Shown here: one piece after another, positions 45,107 to 53,305 of the stretch
Position numbering within the stretch: the stretch's first letter is position 1
Layout of the letters: the number at the start of each line of letters is the position of its first letter
DNA from: Alteromonas_E sp965248545
GTDB lineage: Bacteria; Pseudomonadota; Gammaproteobacteria; Enterobacterales; Alteromonadaceae
Length of the DNA: 64,000 nt
Assembly: GCA_965248545.1 (NCBI GenBank)
Contig: OZ252110.1
Span: 310,001-374,000, forward strand
Direction: 5' to 3'
Program-made: the position numbers and the translations under genes
The notes under the pieces: model-generated
What the model was told of the DNA's origin: nothing
Database searches by the model: none
Seen by the model: only the letters and a program-made list of their open reading frames with translations

Positions 45107-45697
45107 TTGCCAGCAGAGACCACATCGCCAGCCAATCCGACAGCAGCCACCCGCCATTGGCTGCTGCGCACCGTGATCGGTGAGAATTTCTGTCCGTTTG
45201 CCAAACGCGAGTTTGAGCGTAACAGTATTCATTACCAAGTTTGCACTGAGTCTGGCTTTGAACAGCAAGCATTGTGTGTGATGCAAGAATGCGAGCGACT
45301 GATGGCACATGACGAGATTGAAACCACACTGGTGATATTCTCGCCCAGTGAAACAAGCGCGGGTCGCGATCACAACATCGAGGCGTTCGATGACTTCTTG
45401 GCGCTCGCTGACCAAGTTAACTGGCTAATGCAACGTGCACAATTGGATGGCACATTACAGCTCGCCACCTTCCATCCACGCTACGTGTTCGCTGGCGAAG
45501 ACGAATCCTCACCCTCGCATTACACCAACCGGGCGCCGTTTCCAACCTTACACTTGATACGTGAACGCAGTATCGATAGAGCGCTTAAGACCTTTAAAGA
45601 TCCTGATTCAATTCCGCAAACCAACATCCAACGCACGCTGGAACAAGGTGCTGAGTTCTATCAAAAGATCCTCACCGAATCACTGCTACAACAATAA
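45107..45697 (+). CDS. DUF1415 family protein
   Basis: 196 residues. ATRHWLLRTVIGENFCPFAKRE near the N-terminus, LVIFSPSETS, and LATFHPRYVFAGEDESSPSHYTNRAPFPTLHLIRE (positions about 120-155, given here as blocks) are the conserved parts of this family, whose function is unknown. The Cys-Pro-Phe-Ala-Lys motif is suggestive of a reactive cysteine. The start is TTG two bases after the folD stop, implying translational coupling. Confidence 0.85.
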   Translation: MPAETTSPANPTAATRHWLLRTVIGENFCPFAKREFERNSIHYQVCTESGFEQQALCVMQECERLMAHDEIETTLVIFSPSETSAGRDHNIEAFDDFLALADQVNWLMQRAQLDGTLQLATFHPRYVFAGEDESSPSHYTNRAPFPTLHLIRERSIDRALKTFKDPDSIPQTNIQRTLEQGAEFYQKILTESLLQQ

Positions 45698-45730
45698 AAA
45701 AGCCCCTGAAGTAACTCGAGGGGCTTTTTT
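45696..45730. terminator. Bidirectional intrinsic terminator
   Basis: AAAAAAGCCCCT / AGGGGCTTTTTT pair around an 11-base loop. Runs of A and T on both sides serve the convergent DUF1415 and DUF4340 genes. Confidence 0.92.
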
Positions 45731-45733
45731 CGA

Positions 45734-46777
45734 CTAATCGCCGCCAGGCGCTTCGCCTTCATCTATCGGGACTTGCTCAACAGGAGCTGGCGGCCCCTCA
45801 GCTTCAGGAACTTCAACAAAGTCACTGCGTTGCTTATCCAATTGATTATAGGCAAAGCTACTGAGCTCGAACACCCAGTCACTGAGCCATGGATGGGCCG
45901 CTGAAACATACACGGCATAATATTGCGCTTCAGTGCCGTACAACAAAATACTCAATTCATTGTCTTGGCTGGTGAAAGTTACGGTTGCATTTGGCGCATC
46001 CGCTAGTACTACCGACGTGAGCGGCCTCACTGCGTCAAAGCGCGCGGTCAACATCGCGGACAAACTGTTCTCGACGACGTTAGGGAATTGGTAGCTTTCT
46101 TCTGCGGTAAGCTCGGTCAGTATCAAACGCGGCGTATCACCGTTCTCACTGCTCGCCTCTCGACTAGCCTGCCAAGTGCCCTCACCTTGGCGAAATGCCG
46201 TGGTTACTTGTTCAACATTCATCAAAGCCAAAGGATTGAGTAGCCACTGTTGTGCGTCAATCGGCAAATTTAAGCGGCGGTCAATCAACCAGCTTTGCGC
46301 TTGTTCAGGAAAACGCACAAAGGACCCTACGCCGCTGGTCGCGGTATTACCCACCAACACCGAGAAGGCCTTATCACCTGCATACAATGTCAATAAACGC
46401 GATTGCGCGTCTTCACTGATGACATCTTCCACCGCCAGACGCGCATAGTTCTCAGGATTTTGCGTTTTAGGTTGATAAAAAGCAGCTTCAGATAACGACG
46501 CGATCAACCCGACCAACAAATTTTTATCCGCCGGGAATTGCAAGCCAGACTCAATATGGGTTGCCACCCACTCGCCTTCCAGCAACTCAGCCACTAACAA
46601 TTGGCCATTGGCATCGCTGATATCAACTTTGGTTACCGCGGCTAATTGTTGTTCAAATTCACCGAGAAGACTCGTTGAGGTCTCCGTCTGCTGCATATCA
46701 TCCTGGAGCAACCAAAAACCAAGGCCACTGACGATCACAAGCGCCGCAACTAAGCTCAATAACGAACTTGATTTCAT
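45734..46777 (-). CDS. DUF4340 protein of a GldAFG-type ABC system
   Basis: 347 residues. An N-terminal membrane anchor (SLLSLVAALVIVSGLGFWLL) precedes a periplasmic domain rich in beta strands, with KVDISDANGQLLVAELLEGEWVA and SWLIDRRLNLP, as in DUF4340 proteins. The C-terminus is acidic and proline-rich (PPAPVEQVPIDEG). DUF4340 genes usually close operons with GldG-like and ABC-2 permease genes, as here. Substrate unknown. Confidence 0.85.
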   Translation of the reverse strand: MKSSSLLSLVAALVIVSGLGFWLLQDDMQQTETSTSLLGEFEQQLAAVTKVDISDANGQLLVAELLEGEWVATHIESGLQFPADKNLLVGLIASLSEAAFYQPKTQNPENYARLAVEDVISEDAQSRLLTLYAGDKAFSVLVGNTATSGVGSFVRFPEQAQSWLIDRRLNLPIDAQQWLLNPLALMNVEQVTTAFRQGEGTWQASREASSENGDTPRLILTELTAEESYQFPNVVENSLSAMLTARFDAVRPLTSVVLADAPNATVTFTSQDNELSILLYGTEAQYYAVYVSAAHPWLSDWVFELSSFAYNQLDKQRSDFVEVPEAEGPPAPVEQVPIDEGEAPGGD

Positions 46778-46786
46778 CCTTGTCTC

Positions 46787-48625
46787 CTATAACGTTAGCT
46801 GCGATTTCCGCGCTTTGGTGCGCAGCACTCGAGCGAGGAAAAACAGAACCAGCGCGAGTACAATCGGCGCAACCGCAATATTGAGTAGCTTCAACCAATT
46901 GCCGAGCGCATCTATGTCGCGGTCAAGTTGGTAACGCACATCCCGCAACGCCTTGCGTATTTCAATGCGCTGATCGACAAAGTTGTCAATCGCAGCTTGC
47001 TGCTCTGGGGTCACCACAAGTGCGCCAGATTCGTCTTGTTGGCTTTGCAGTTGGGCCAACTGAGCTTCTGTTTCGGCAAGCTGTTGTTGGAGCAACTCTT
47101 CCTGTTCTCTAAACTTCGCCTCAGCGACAACTTCAAGTGCTTCAACGCGCTCAAACGGCCGCGCAAAAGTGCCGCGGCTGCGCACACTGATTAGCGCATC
47201 GCTGCCAGAAAGGTTCTCTACGGCATTGGTAAACATATCGCCGTTATTGGCGAATGGTGTAAACAAAGTTTGTCCGAAGAAACTGCTTTGTTGGACCCAG
47301 AATCGGTCCGCTAGCATGTCGGCATCGGCGACCACAATCACATTCAGGTTGTCAGTGCTGTCAACCCAATCCGCCAGCCCTTCAACTTGCGCGTACGCGG
47401 ATTGCGCTTGGCCTGAGAACCGCGCGGCAATGACGCGTGCTTGATCAGCAGCGACAAACCCTTTCGCAAACTCCCCTGGATCTTGCGTCATGCTGTATTG
47501 CGCCGTGTCGATCAACTGACTATTCGACGAGCTTTGCAGCAACGGCAGCATCTGCAAGTTACTGCCTTCTTCCAGCTGCAACGCACCAACTGACGCTGCA
47601 TTGATTGACTCAAGGTTGGCTGTAACAACATCGTCTTCATCAATACTGGCCGCATCGAAGCCCAAAATACCCAGGTGACGTGCGACACCACCTTGTGGTG
47701 TTCTGACCTCAAGGCCCAGTGTTGCATCTAACACTACCTGATTCGGGTCAAACTGAATGCCCCACGAGGATAGTAGCGCTAACTCGCTGGCATTCGCACC
47801 AACGCCGCCCATCATCGCCATTTGGTCTGATTCATAATGCGGATCGACAAACACCAACAATCTGCCGCCCTGCATCGCGTATTGATCAATGCTCTGGGAC
47901 AAGGCTTCAGACAGCCCTTGAGGATGCGCAACAATCAACACGTCCGTATCGACCGGCACCTCGGTCGCTTCTGCACCGATAGTCGTCAGAGTATAAAGTT
48001 GCTCCAACTGAGTGTAGAACACCATTGGTGGCTGGTACTGTCCTGTCATTGGGTTCTGCTGACCGGACATGGACAGGTCGGTTAATAATGTCACGTTAAC
48101 CGCGGCATTATCACTCAACTGATAGACGAGCTTACTAATATCGTATTCTAAGAAGGACTCTTTTTGCGGATCAAAGAAACCAATGATCTGTTGGTCGTCA
48201 ATCGCGTTTGTCCCCGCCAGACCGAAATAAACTGATTCACCGATTTGACCAATCGCAGCGCCAGTTAAACCATATTGTGCCGCTTGGTCTTCGGCCTCTG
48301 AAAACGGCACAGGATCAATGACGTTGAGAATGATTTTACCATCGCTGTAGGTCGCATATTCCTGTAACAAGCTCTCAACGCGATTTGCATAATTGCGCAG
48401 GCTAGTCATGCCCTTAGTCGCCGTATCAGAGAAGAACAAAGTCAAGGTAACCGGCTCTTTGATCTCATCGATCACTTGCTTACTGCCGTCAGACAAGGAG
48501 TAAACCTGATTCTCAGTTAAGTCGATGCGGTATTGATCCAACGCCTGGTTGTTGACAACCACCAGTGCGAAGAATAGGCCCAAGAGAACAATCAAACCAA
48601 TCGAAAATGAAAAAATACGCGTCAT
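46787..48625 (-). CDS. GldG-family ABC transporter auxiliary protein
   Basis: 612 residues: one N-terminal helix, a large periplasmic ABC_transp_aux domain (YRIDLTENQVYSLSDGSKQVIDEI, TLFFSDTATKGM, RLLVFVDPHYE), a coiled coil around 505-545 rich in Gln and Glu, and a C-terminal helix (IAVAPIVLALVLFFLARVL) followed by a basic tail. Homologous to GldG of gliding Bacteroidota, but such operons are widespread in non-gliding bacteria. Confidence 0.88.
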   Translation of the reverse strand: MTRIFSFSIGLIVLLGLFFALVVVNNQALDQYRIDLTENQVYSLSDGSKQVIDEIKEPVTLTLFFSDTATKGMTSLRNYANRVESLLQEYATYSDGKIILNVIDPVPFSEAEDQAAQYGLTGAAIGQIGESVYFGLAGTNAIDDQQIIGFFDPQKESFLEYDISKLVYQLSDNAAVNVTLLTDLSMSGQQNPMTGQYQPPMVFYTQLEQLYTLTTIGAEATEVPVDTDVLIVAHPQGLSEALSQSIDQYAMQGGRLLVFVDPHYESDQMAMMGGVGANASELALLSSWGIQFDPNQVVLDATLGLEVRTPQGGVARHLGILGFDAASIDEDDVVTANLESINAASVGALQLEEGSNLQMLPLLQSSSNSQLIDTAQYSMTQDPGEFAKGFVAADQARVIAARFSGQAQSAYAQVEGLADWVDSTDNLNVIVVADADMLADRFWVQQSSFFGQTLFTPFANNGDMFTNAVENLSGSDALISVRSRGTFARPFERVEALEVVAEAKFREQEELLQQQLAETEAQLAQLQSQQDESGALVVTPEQQAAIDNFVDQRIEIRKALRDVRYQLDRDIDALGNWLKLLNIAVAPIVLALVLFFLARVLRTKARKSQLTL

Positions 48626-48627
48626 GA

Positions 48628-49374
48628 TTAGTCCGCCTTCTTTTGATCGATGATCAGGTGATTGGCAATCAAAAAGACCACCATCACAATGATAAAATAA
48701 CCAACGTCATTCAGTGCCAAAACGCCTTTCGCCATAGACTCAAAGTGCGTTAGGAAACTAAACGAAGCGACCGTATCGAGCAGTAATGCTGGGGCCCAGC
48801 CTTGGAAGGCATCGAGAACCACATTGCTGCCACTTAGCACGAATATGAAACACACCACCACAGCAAGAATAAAGGCAATCACCTGATTCTTGGTCAGCGC
48901 TGACATACACAAGCTAATCGCTAAGAAGCCACCAGCCATTAGCCAACTGCCGATGTACGCTGCCAGAATAATACCGTTGTCCGGCGTACCGAGGTAATTG
49001 ACCGTCAACCACAATGGGAATGTCAGCGCCAAGGCTAAACCTAGCACCGACCAAGCCGCTAAGAACTTGCCAATGACCGCTTGAGTTACCGTTATGGGCA
49101 AGGTCATCAATAATTCAATCGTGCCGGAGCGGCGTTCTTCAGACCAACTTCGCATCGCGATCGCCGGCACAAGGAATAGATACAGCCACGGATGAAAATT
49201 AAAGAATGGCAGCAGGTCGGCTTGACCTCGCTCGTATAGTTGCCCAATGAAAAAGGTAAAAACCCCACTCAAAATCAAGAAGATTGTAATAAATACATAG
49301 GCAACCGGCGTCGCGAAAAAACTGGCGAACTCACGTTTAAAAATGATCCCTACCGGGCTTTTAAACTGACTCAT
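48628..49374 (-). CDS. ABC-2 type permease (GldF-like)
   Basis: 248 residues with six transmembrane helices. KREFASFFATPVAYVFITIFLILSG-type start (residues about 14-38), then MRSWSEERRSGTIELLMTLPIT, the conserved ABC-2 coupling segment. Its GTG/ATG region overlaps the ATPase stop by 4 bp. Membrane partner of the ATPase encoded by the next gene upstream. Confidence 0.9.
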   Translation of the reverse strand: MSQFKSPVGIIFKREFASFFATPVAYVFITIFLILSGVFTFFIGQLYERGQADLLPFFNFHPWLYLFLVPAIAMRSWSEERRSGTIELLMTLPITVTQAVIGKFLAAWSVLGLALALTFPLWLTVNYLGTPDNGIILAAYIGSWLMAGGFLAISLCMSALTKNQVIAFILAVVVCFIFVLSGSNVVLDAFQGWAPALLLDTVASFSFLTHFESMAKGVLALNDVGYFIIVMVVFLIANHLIIDQKKAD

Positions 49375-50297
49375 GCGGCCTCCTCCGTGATCTGGCGGAA
49401 GACTTCGTCTAAACGCCCTTGTTCAATGAATAAGGTGTCGACGGGCAGCTTGCACATTTGGATGTACTCTGTCACCAAATGTAAGATCTCGGCATCCGGT
49501 TCAGGGAATAACGTCACTCGACCGGTGGCTTTATCCACCTGCATTTCGGCAACACCTTTGAGGTCTTCAAGTCCCGAGATGTCAGACTGATAGCTCAAAT
49601 GTAAGGTAATCGCTTTGTGATACTTGGACTGTTTGAGCAAGGCTTCTGGCGTATCGTCAAAGCGCAGTTGACCATCAGCAATCACCATCACGCGGTTACA
49701 CACTGCCGTAACCTCTTCTAAGATGTGCGTCGATACAATCACCAACTTGTCTTTTGACAGTTGCTGTATAAGGTCGCGCACTTGGTGCTTTTGGTTTGGA
49801 TCGAGTCCGTCAGTTGGCTCATCCAAAATTAAGATTTGCGGATCGTGAATGATTGCTTGTGCCAGTCCTACCCGTCGCTTAAAACCTTTGGACAAGTTTT
49901 CGATGGCGCGGTCCAGCACTTTTTGCAGCGCTAATTGCTTGATCACCGCATCGATTCGCTCTGACTTCAGTTTGCCCGATAACCCGCGCACGTTCGCAAT
50001 AAAGTTTAAGAATTGGATAACACTCATGTCGCCATAGGCTGGGGCGCCTTCGGGCAAGTAGCCTATGCGCGTTTGAATGTCTTTGGTTTGCTCCCCCATC
50101 ACCATTCCATCGATGGTGATTTGTCCGTCTGACGGAGTTAGAAATCCGGTGAGCATTTTCATGGTAGTTGATTTCCCGGCGCCATTTGGGCCAAGAAAAC
50201 CGACGATATCGCCGGGTTCAATATTAAATGACAGTTTGTCCACAGCGACAAACTCATCAAACTGTTTGGTCAGCTGATTTACAGAAATCATAGGCAT
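49371..50297 (-). CDS. ABC transporter ATP-binding protein (GldA-like)
   Basis: 308 residues: Walker A GPNGAGKST, signature LSKGFKRRVGLAQ, Walker B ILILDEPTDGLDPNQ and switch His in VSTHILEEV. The C-terminal 80 residues are the extra domain usual in this subfamily. First gene of the ATPase-permease-GldG-DUF4340 operon. The 218-bp gap to the kinase gene upstream (50298-50515) holds nothing I can name beyond promoter-sized DNA. Confidence 0.92.
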   Translation of the reverse strand: MPMISVNQLTKQFDEFVAVDKLSFNIEPGDIVGFLGPNGAGKSTTMKMLTGFLTPSDGQITIDGMVMGEQTKDIQTRIGYLPEGAPAYGDMSVIQFLNFIANVRGLSGKLKSERIDAVIKQLALQKVLDRAIENLSKGFKRRVGLAQAIIHDPQILILDEPTDGLDPNQKHQVRDLIQQLSKDKLVIVSTHILEEVTAVCNRVMVIADGQLRFDDTPEALLKQSKYHKAITLHLSYQSDISGLEDLKGVAEMQVDKATGRVTLFPEPDAEILHLVTEYIQMCKLPVDTLFIEQGRLDEVFRQITEEAA

Positions 50298-50515
50298 CCT
50301 ATCTCGATAACTTTCTGATTTTAATCCAAATAAATTCGGGGGTGGTCCCGTTCAGGAATATGAGGGCTTAGCGGCTGAATTCAACAGCCTGAACGATGAT
50401 TTGTGCGCAAGTTTTTCACAATGTCCTGAGAGAGTAAATGGTCCCATGAGTGGTTGTTGCAGTTTGTCGAGGAATCGACCAATCTTTGCGATCTGCGACA
50501 TCCGGTAATGGAACG

Positions 50516-52207
50516 CTAAGCCTTGGGTAAATATTGGCATAAAACGGCTTGTAACGCGTCTTTGTCGACCGGCTTGGTGAGATAATCGGTCATTCCCGCA
50601 TTTAAACAAGCTTCGCGGTCACCCGCTAATGCATTGGCGGTCAATGCTACAATTGGCACGTCTTGCCACTGCGCACCGGCACATCCCTCTCGAATCGATT
50701 GTGTGGCTTGAAAACCATCCATAACTGGCATTTGACAATCCATCAGTACGACATCGAAAGACTGTGGCGCTGCCTCGGTAAGTGTGTCCAGCGCTTCTTG
50801 TCCATGTTCTGCTATCTGGCTGGTGACGTTCAAACTGGTAAGGATTTCCTGCAGTACCATCTGATTGATAAAATTATCTTCAACAATGAGCACCGACAGG
50901 CCATCGACTTGCACCTCTTGTTGTGGTGGCGTTTCAACCGGTGGCGAAGCTGACTCGAGCGGCACAGAGAATCGAAATGTACTGCCAACATTAGCTATGC
51001 TGTGTACCGTTATGTCGCCGTCCATCAAGCGCAAAATCTGTTTACAAATCAACAGCCCTAAGCCTGTGCCTTGGGCCTTTTTGGTGGCCGAATTATCCAA
51101 TTGATGAAAGGGTCTAAACAACTCTTGAAGTTGATTTTCACTCATCCCAATACCAGAATCTTCGACACTGAATTCTAAGCTCAAGGGGCCCGTGGCGTCG
51201 GATAATACGGCGTTGACAGTGATGAGCCCCTGCTCGGTAAATTTGTGCGCGTTACTGAGTAGGTTCAGCATAATTTGTTGTAGCCGTGTCTTGTCGCCAC
51301 TGACCCAGACAGCACCTTCCCAAGACGTATGCACGGTGATCTGATTGTCGCGCTCTTTTAATCGAGGGTGGATAACCGAGACAGCCTCTTCAACACAGGC
51401 ATTTAAATCAAAATCGACCGCATTGATCGCCAATTTTCCGGCCTCAATTTTTGAATAATCGAGAATGTCATTCACAATTGACGCTAGCAAATTAGAGCTT
51501 TGCTTCGCGAGGCGCAATTTATCTTGTTGCTGTTCAGTAAGGTTGTCTTGCTCAATGGTATCCAACAGGCCAGTAACACCTGCGATGGGCGTGCGTATTT
51601 CGTGACTCATATTGGCCAGAAAGCGGCTCTTTTCGCGCGATGCTGCCTCAGATTTGACGAGCAGTTGATGTTCGTTTTCAAACATTTCCTCAACGCTGGC
51701 AAACAGTAAGCGCAAACCGCTCAAAATCACCAATTGACCAAAAAAGGTCACGAACAACCAGCGTGCTGCGCCCATCGGATAGTCAAAATCAAAGGCGAGG
51801 TTAAAGCTCAAAAACAAACTGGCCGCCGTCGCGATCACAAAACCGCTATGCAGCCAAATATTGGGCACCACGGCGATGCAAAACGTACTGATCAACACGG
51901 CAATCCCAGCGTGACCAACGCTCTGGTTGGCGTAACAGTTAATGTTCGCCACCACTAACGTCAGCATGCTGATAAACAGTGCGAGCTCCCGCGCTTGGAA
52001 TCGATTGCGGGCAAAGAAGCAGATTACGTACAGCGCAAAAATGGCGCTCAGAGTAAAAAGTGGTATCGGCCTATATTCCTGAACCACATTAAAATAAAAG
52101 GTGATCGCTACAAACGGGAGGGTAAATATCACCAGTGCCTTCAAGATTGCGACTATGTATGCATGCTTGAGTTCATCGTGATTCAGGCTCGGTGATTGTG
52201 GCAACAT
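50516..52207 (-). CDS. Hybrid sensor histidine kinase with receiver domain
   Basis: 563 residues. Five or six N-terminal membrane helices (about 18-175) form the sensor. HisKA has the phospho-acceptor in FLANMSHEIRTPIAG (about 200), followed by an HATPase with NLLSNAHKFTEQG, DSGIGMSENQ and GTGLGLLICKQI. A receiver domain follows (about 435-555): LIVEDNFINQ, phospho-Asp in VLMDCQMPVMDG, and TKPVDKDAL. There is no HPt domain, so a separate phosphotransfer protein is expected. The signal is unknown. A structured leader with a terminator precedes it on the same strand. Confidence 0.92.
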   Translation of the reverse strand: MLPQSPSLNHDELKHAYIVAILKALVIFTLPFVAITFYFNVVQEYRPIPLFTLSAIFALYVICFFARNRFQARELALFISMLTLVVANINCYANQSVGHAGIAVLISTFCIAVVPNIWLHSGFVIATAASLFLSFNLAFDFDYPMGAARWLFVTFFGQLVILSGLRLLFASVEEMFENEHQLLVKSEAASREKSRFLANMSHEIRTPIAGVTGLLDTIEQDNLTEQQQDKLRLAKQSSNLLASIVNDILDYSKIEAGKLAINAVDFDLNACVEEAVSVIHPRLKERDNQITVHTSWEGAVWVSGDKTRLQQIMLNLLSNAHKFTEQGLITVNAVLSDATGPLSLEFSVEDSGIGMSENQLQELFRPFHQLDNSATKKAQGTGLGLLICKQILRLMDGDITVHSIANVGSTFRFSVPLESASPPVETPPQQEVQVDGLSVLIVEDNFINQMVLQEILTSLNVTSQIAEHGQEALDTLTEAAPQSFDVVLMDCQMPVMDGFQATQSIREGCAGAQWQDVPIVALTANALAGDREACLNAGMTDYLTKPVDKDALQAVLCQYLPKA

Positions 52208-52301
52208 TGAATGCGTTGTTTGCCTTGTGCGAATAATCTATTAGATCCAGCATAGACAAGGCGCTATGGGAAGGCAATAAAAGAGTAGGTACCTGCTAGG
52301 C

Positions 52302-52329
52302 AAAAAAAAAGGCTCGCAAGGTGCGAGCC
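52302..52329 (-). terminator. Intrinsic terminator inside the leader of the histidine kinase gene
   Basis: GGCTCGCA / TGCGAGCC with a 3-base loop, then nine T on the reverse strand. No reverse-strand protein gene ends here. Confidence 0.85.
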
Positions 52330-52406
52330 AAAAAAGGTTGGGATCCATGGAGCGATTGCTCCAAGACATACATGTCACGAAAAATGACAGTGACACTTTA
52401 ACAACC
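52302..52406 (-). ncRNA. Candidate structured leader or small RNA ending in an intrinsic terminator
   Basis: Downstream of a promoter-like pair at 52412-52440, the predicted transcript (about 105 nt) folds into a closing stem GGTTG/CAACC (52402-52406 with 52336-52340). That stem encloses two hairpins: TGTCAC/GTGACA (52373-52395) and TGGAGC/GCTCCA with a 4-base loop (52348-52363). A terminator follows at once. There is no reading frame. The same-strand histidine kinase starts 95 bp beyond the terminator, so this is either a free small RNA or an attenuating leader (riboswitch-like). I do not recognise a known family. Confidence 0.5.
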
Positions 52407-52411
52407 AGATG

Positions 52412-52440
52412 TGTATAGATTATGACAATCTCAGCCCCAA
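52412..52440 (-). promoter_or_regulatory. Sigma-70-like promoter for the structured leader
   Basis: On the reverse strand: TTGGGG (52440-52435), a 17-bp spacer and TATACA (52417-52412). Moderate match; correct distance to the closing stem of the leader. Confidence 0.5.
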
Positions 52441-52502
52441 GTGTTGCAAGTTGTTGCACGGGCGCTCTACACTGACAGCTTTTAACGACCAATCTCGACA
52501 CC

Positions 52503-53219
52503 TTGACCCATTCAAACCTAACTGCCACGCCGATTGCACATATTCGAACGCCTTTTCGCGAAAAATTTGGGATTCCCAGGCAGCCAGCATTAGCACCAGA
52601 TATTCAAGGTATTGTCACGTTTAACCAAGCATTCAATGACCCCGACTACTTGCGTGGGATCGAGCAGTTTTCGCACCTGTGGTTATTATTTAGTTTTCAC
52701 CAGCATACTGCCCATAGTCCGAGTCCATTAGTTCGGCCGCCGCGCTTGGGCGGAAATGAAAAAATCGGCGTGTTTGCCAGTCGTAGTTCGTTTCGTCCAA
52801 ATGGTATGGGTATGTCGCTGGTGAGCTATCAAGCTCACGATTTTCATAACGGGCAGCTAACGCTGACCGTTGGTGGTGTCGATCTCCTCGATGGCACACC
52901 GATCCTCGATATCAAGCCCTACATTAACTACAGCGACAGCCAACCCGACGCAAATTGCGGCTATGCGCAGCCGACTCCACAGGCACGGTTACAACTGCGG
53001 TACACTGCATTAGCCCAACAACAACTGCACAGTTTCAGCACAGAATGTCCGACTCTAGCCGCCGATATCGAAACGGTGTTAACCCTCGACCCGAGACCGG
53101 CATACAAGCAAGCGAAAGCAGACCCGAAAACTTACTCCATCTGGCTGCATTCAGTGGATGTAAAGTGGCACGTTGAGCAGGATATTGTGTATGTCACTGA
53201 GCTAATTGCACGACACTAG
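52503..53219 (+). CDS. trmO: tRNA (N6-threonylcarbamoyladenosine(37)-N6)-methyltransferase TrmO
   Basis: 238 residues of the TsaA/YaeB family: IAHIRTPFREKFGIPRQPAL, FSHLWLLFSFHQ, FASRSSFRPNGMGMSLV, LDGTPILDIKPYINYSD and the C-terminal DPRPAYK. It methylates t6A37 of threonine tRNAs using S-adenosylmethionine. The start is TTG 52503 with no clear ribosome site. It is followed by proS, another translation gene. Confidence 0.93.
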   Translation: MTHSNLTATPIAHIRTPFREKFGIPRQPALAPDIQGIVTFNQAFNDPDYLRGIEQFSHLWLLFSFHQHTAHSPSPLVRPPRLGGNEKIGVFASRSSFRPNGMGMSLVSYQAHDFHNGQLTLTVGGVDLLDGTPILDIKPYINYSDSQPDANCGYAQPTPQARLQLRYTALAQQQLHSFSTECPTLAADIETVLTLDPRPAYKQAKADPKTYSIWLHSVDVKWHVEQDIVYVTELIARH

Positions 53220-53239
53220 CACAAACGGTCAAATAGCTT

Positions 53240-53267
53240 TTGCCATCTTCCTAGCGACTGATAGAAT
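53240..53267 (+). promoter_or_regulatory. Sigma-70 promoter of proS
   Basis: TTGCCA, a 16-bp spacer and TAGAAT, 38 bp before the proS start. Confidence 0.55.
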
Positions 53268-53305
53268 ACGCGGGTTTAGATTTTACTTAGGAACACCATA
53301 GCTGC

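Noticed and set aside
52241..52528. A 95-codon reverse-strand frame between trmO and the histidine kinase
   Set aside because: It runs through a strong intrinsic terminator, overlaps the trmO start and has a Cys/Trp-rich composition unlike a real protein. The region is better read as a structured RNA leader.
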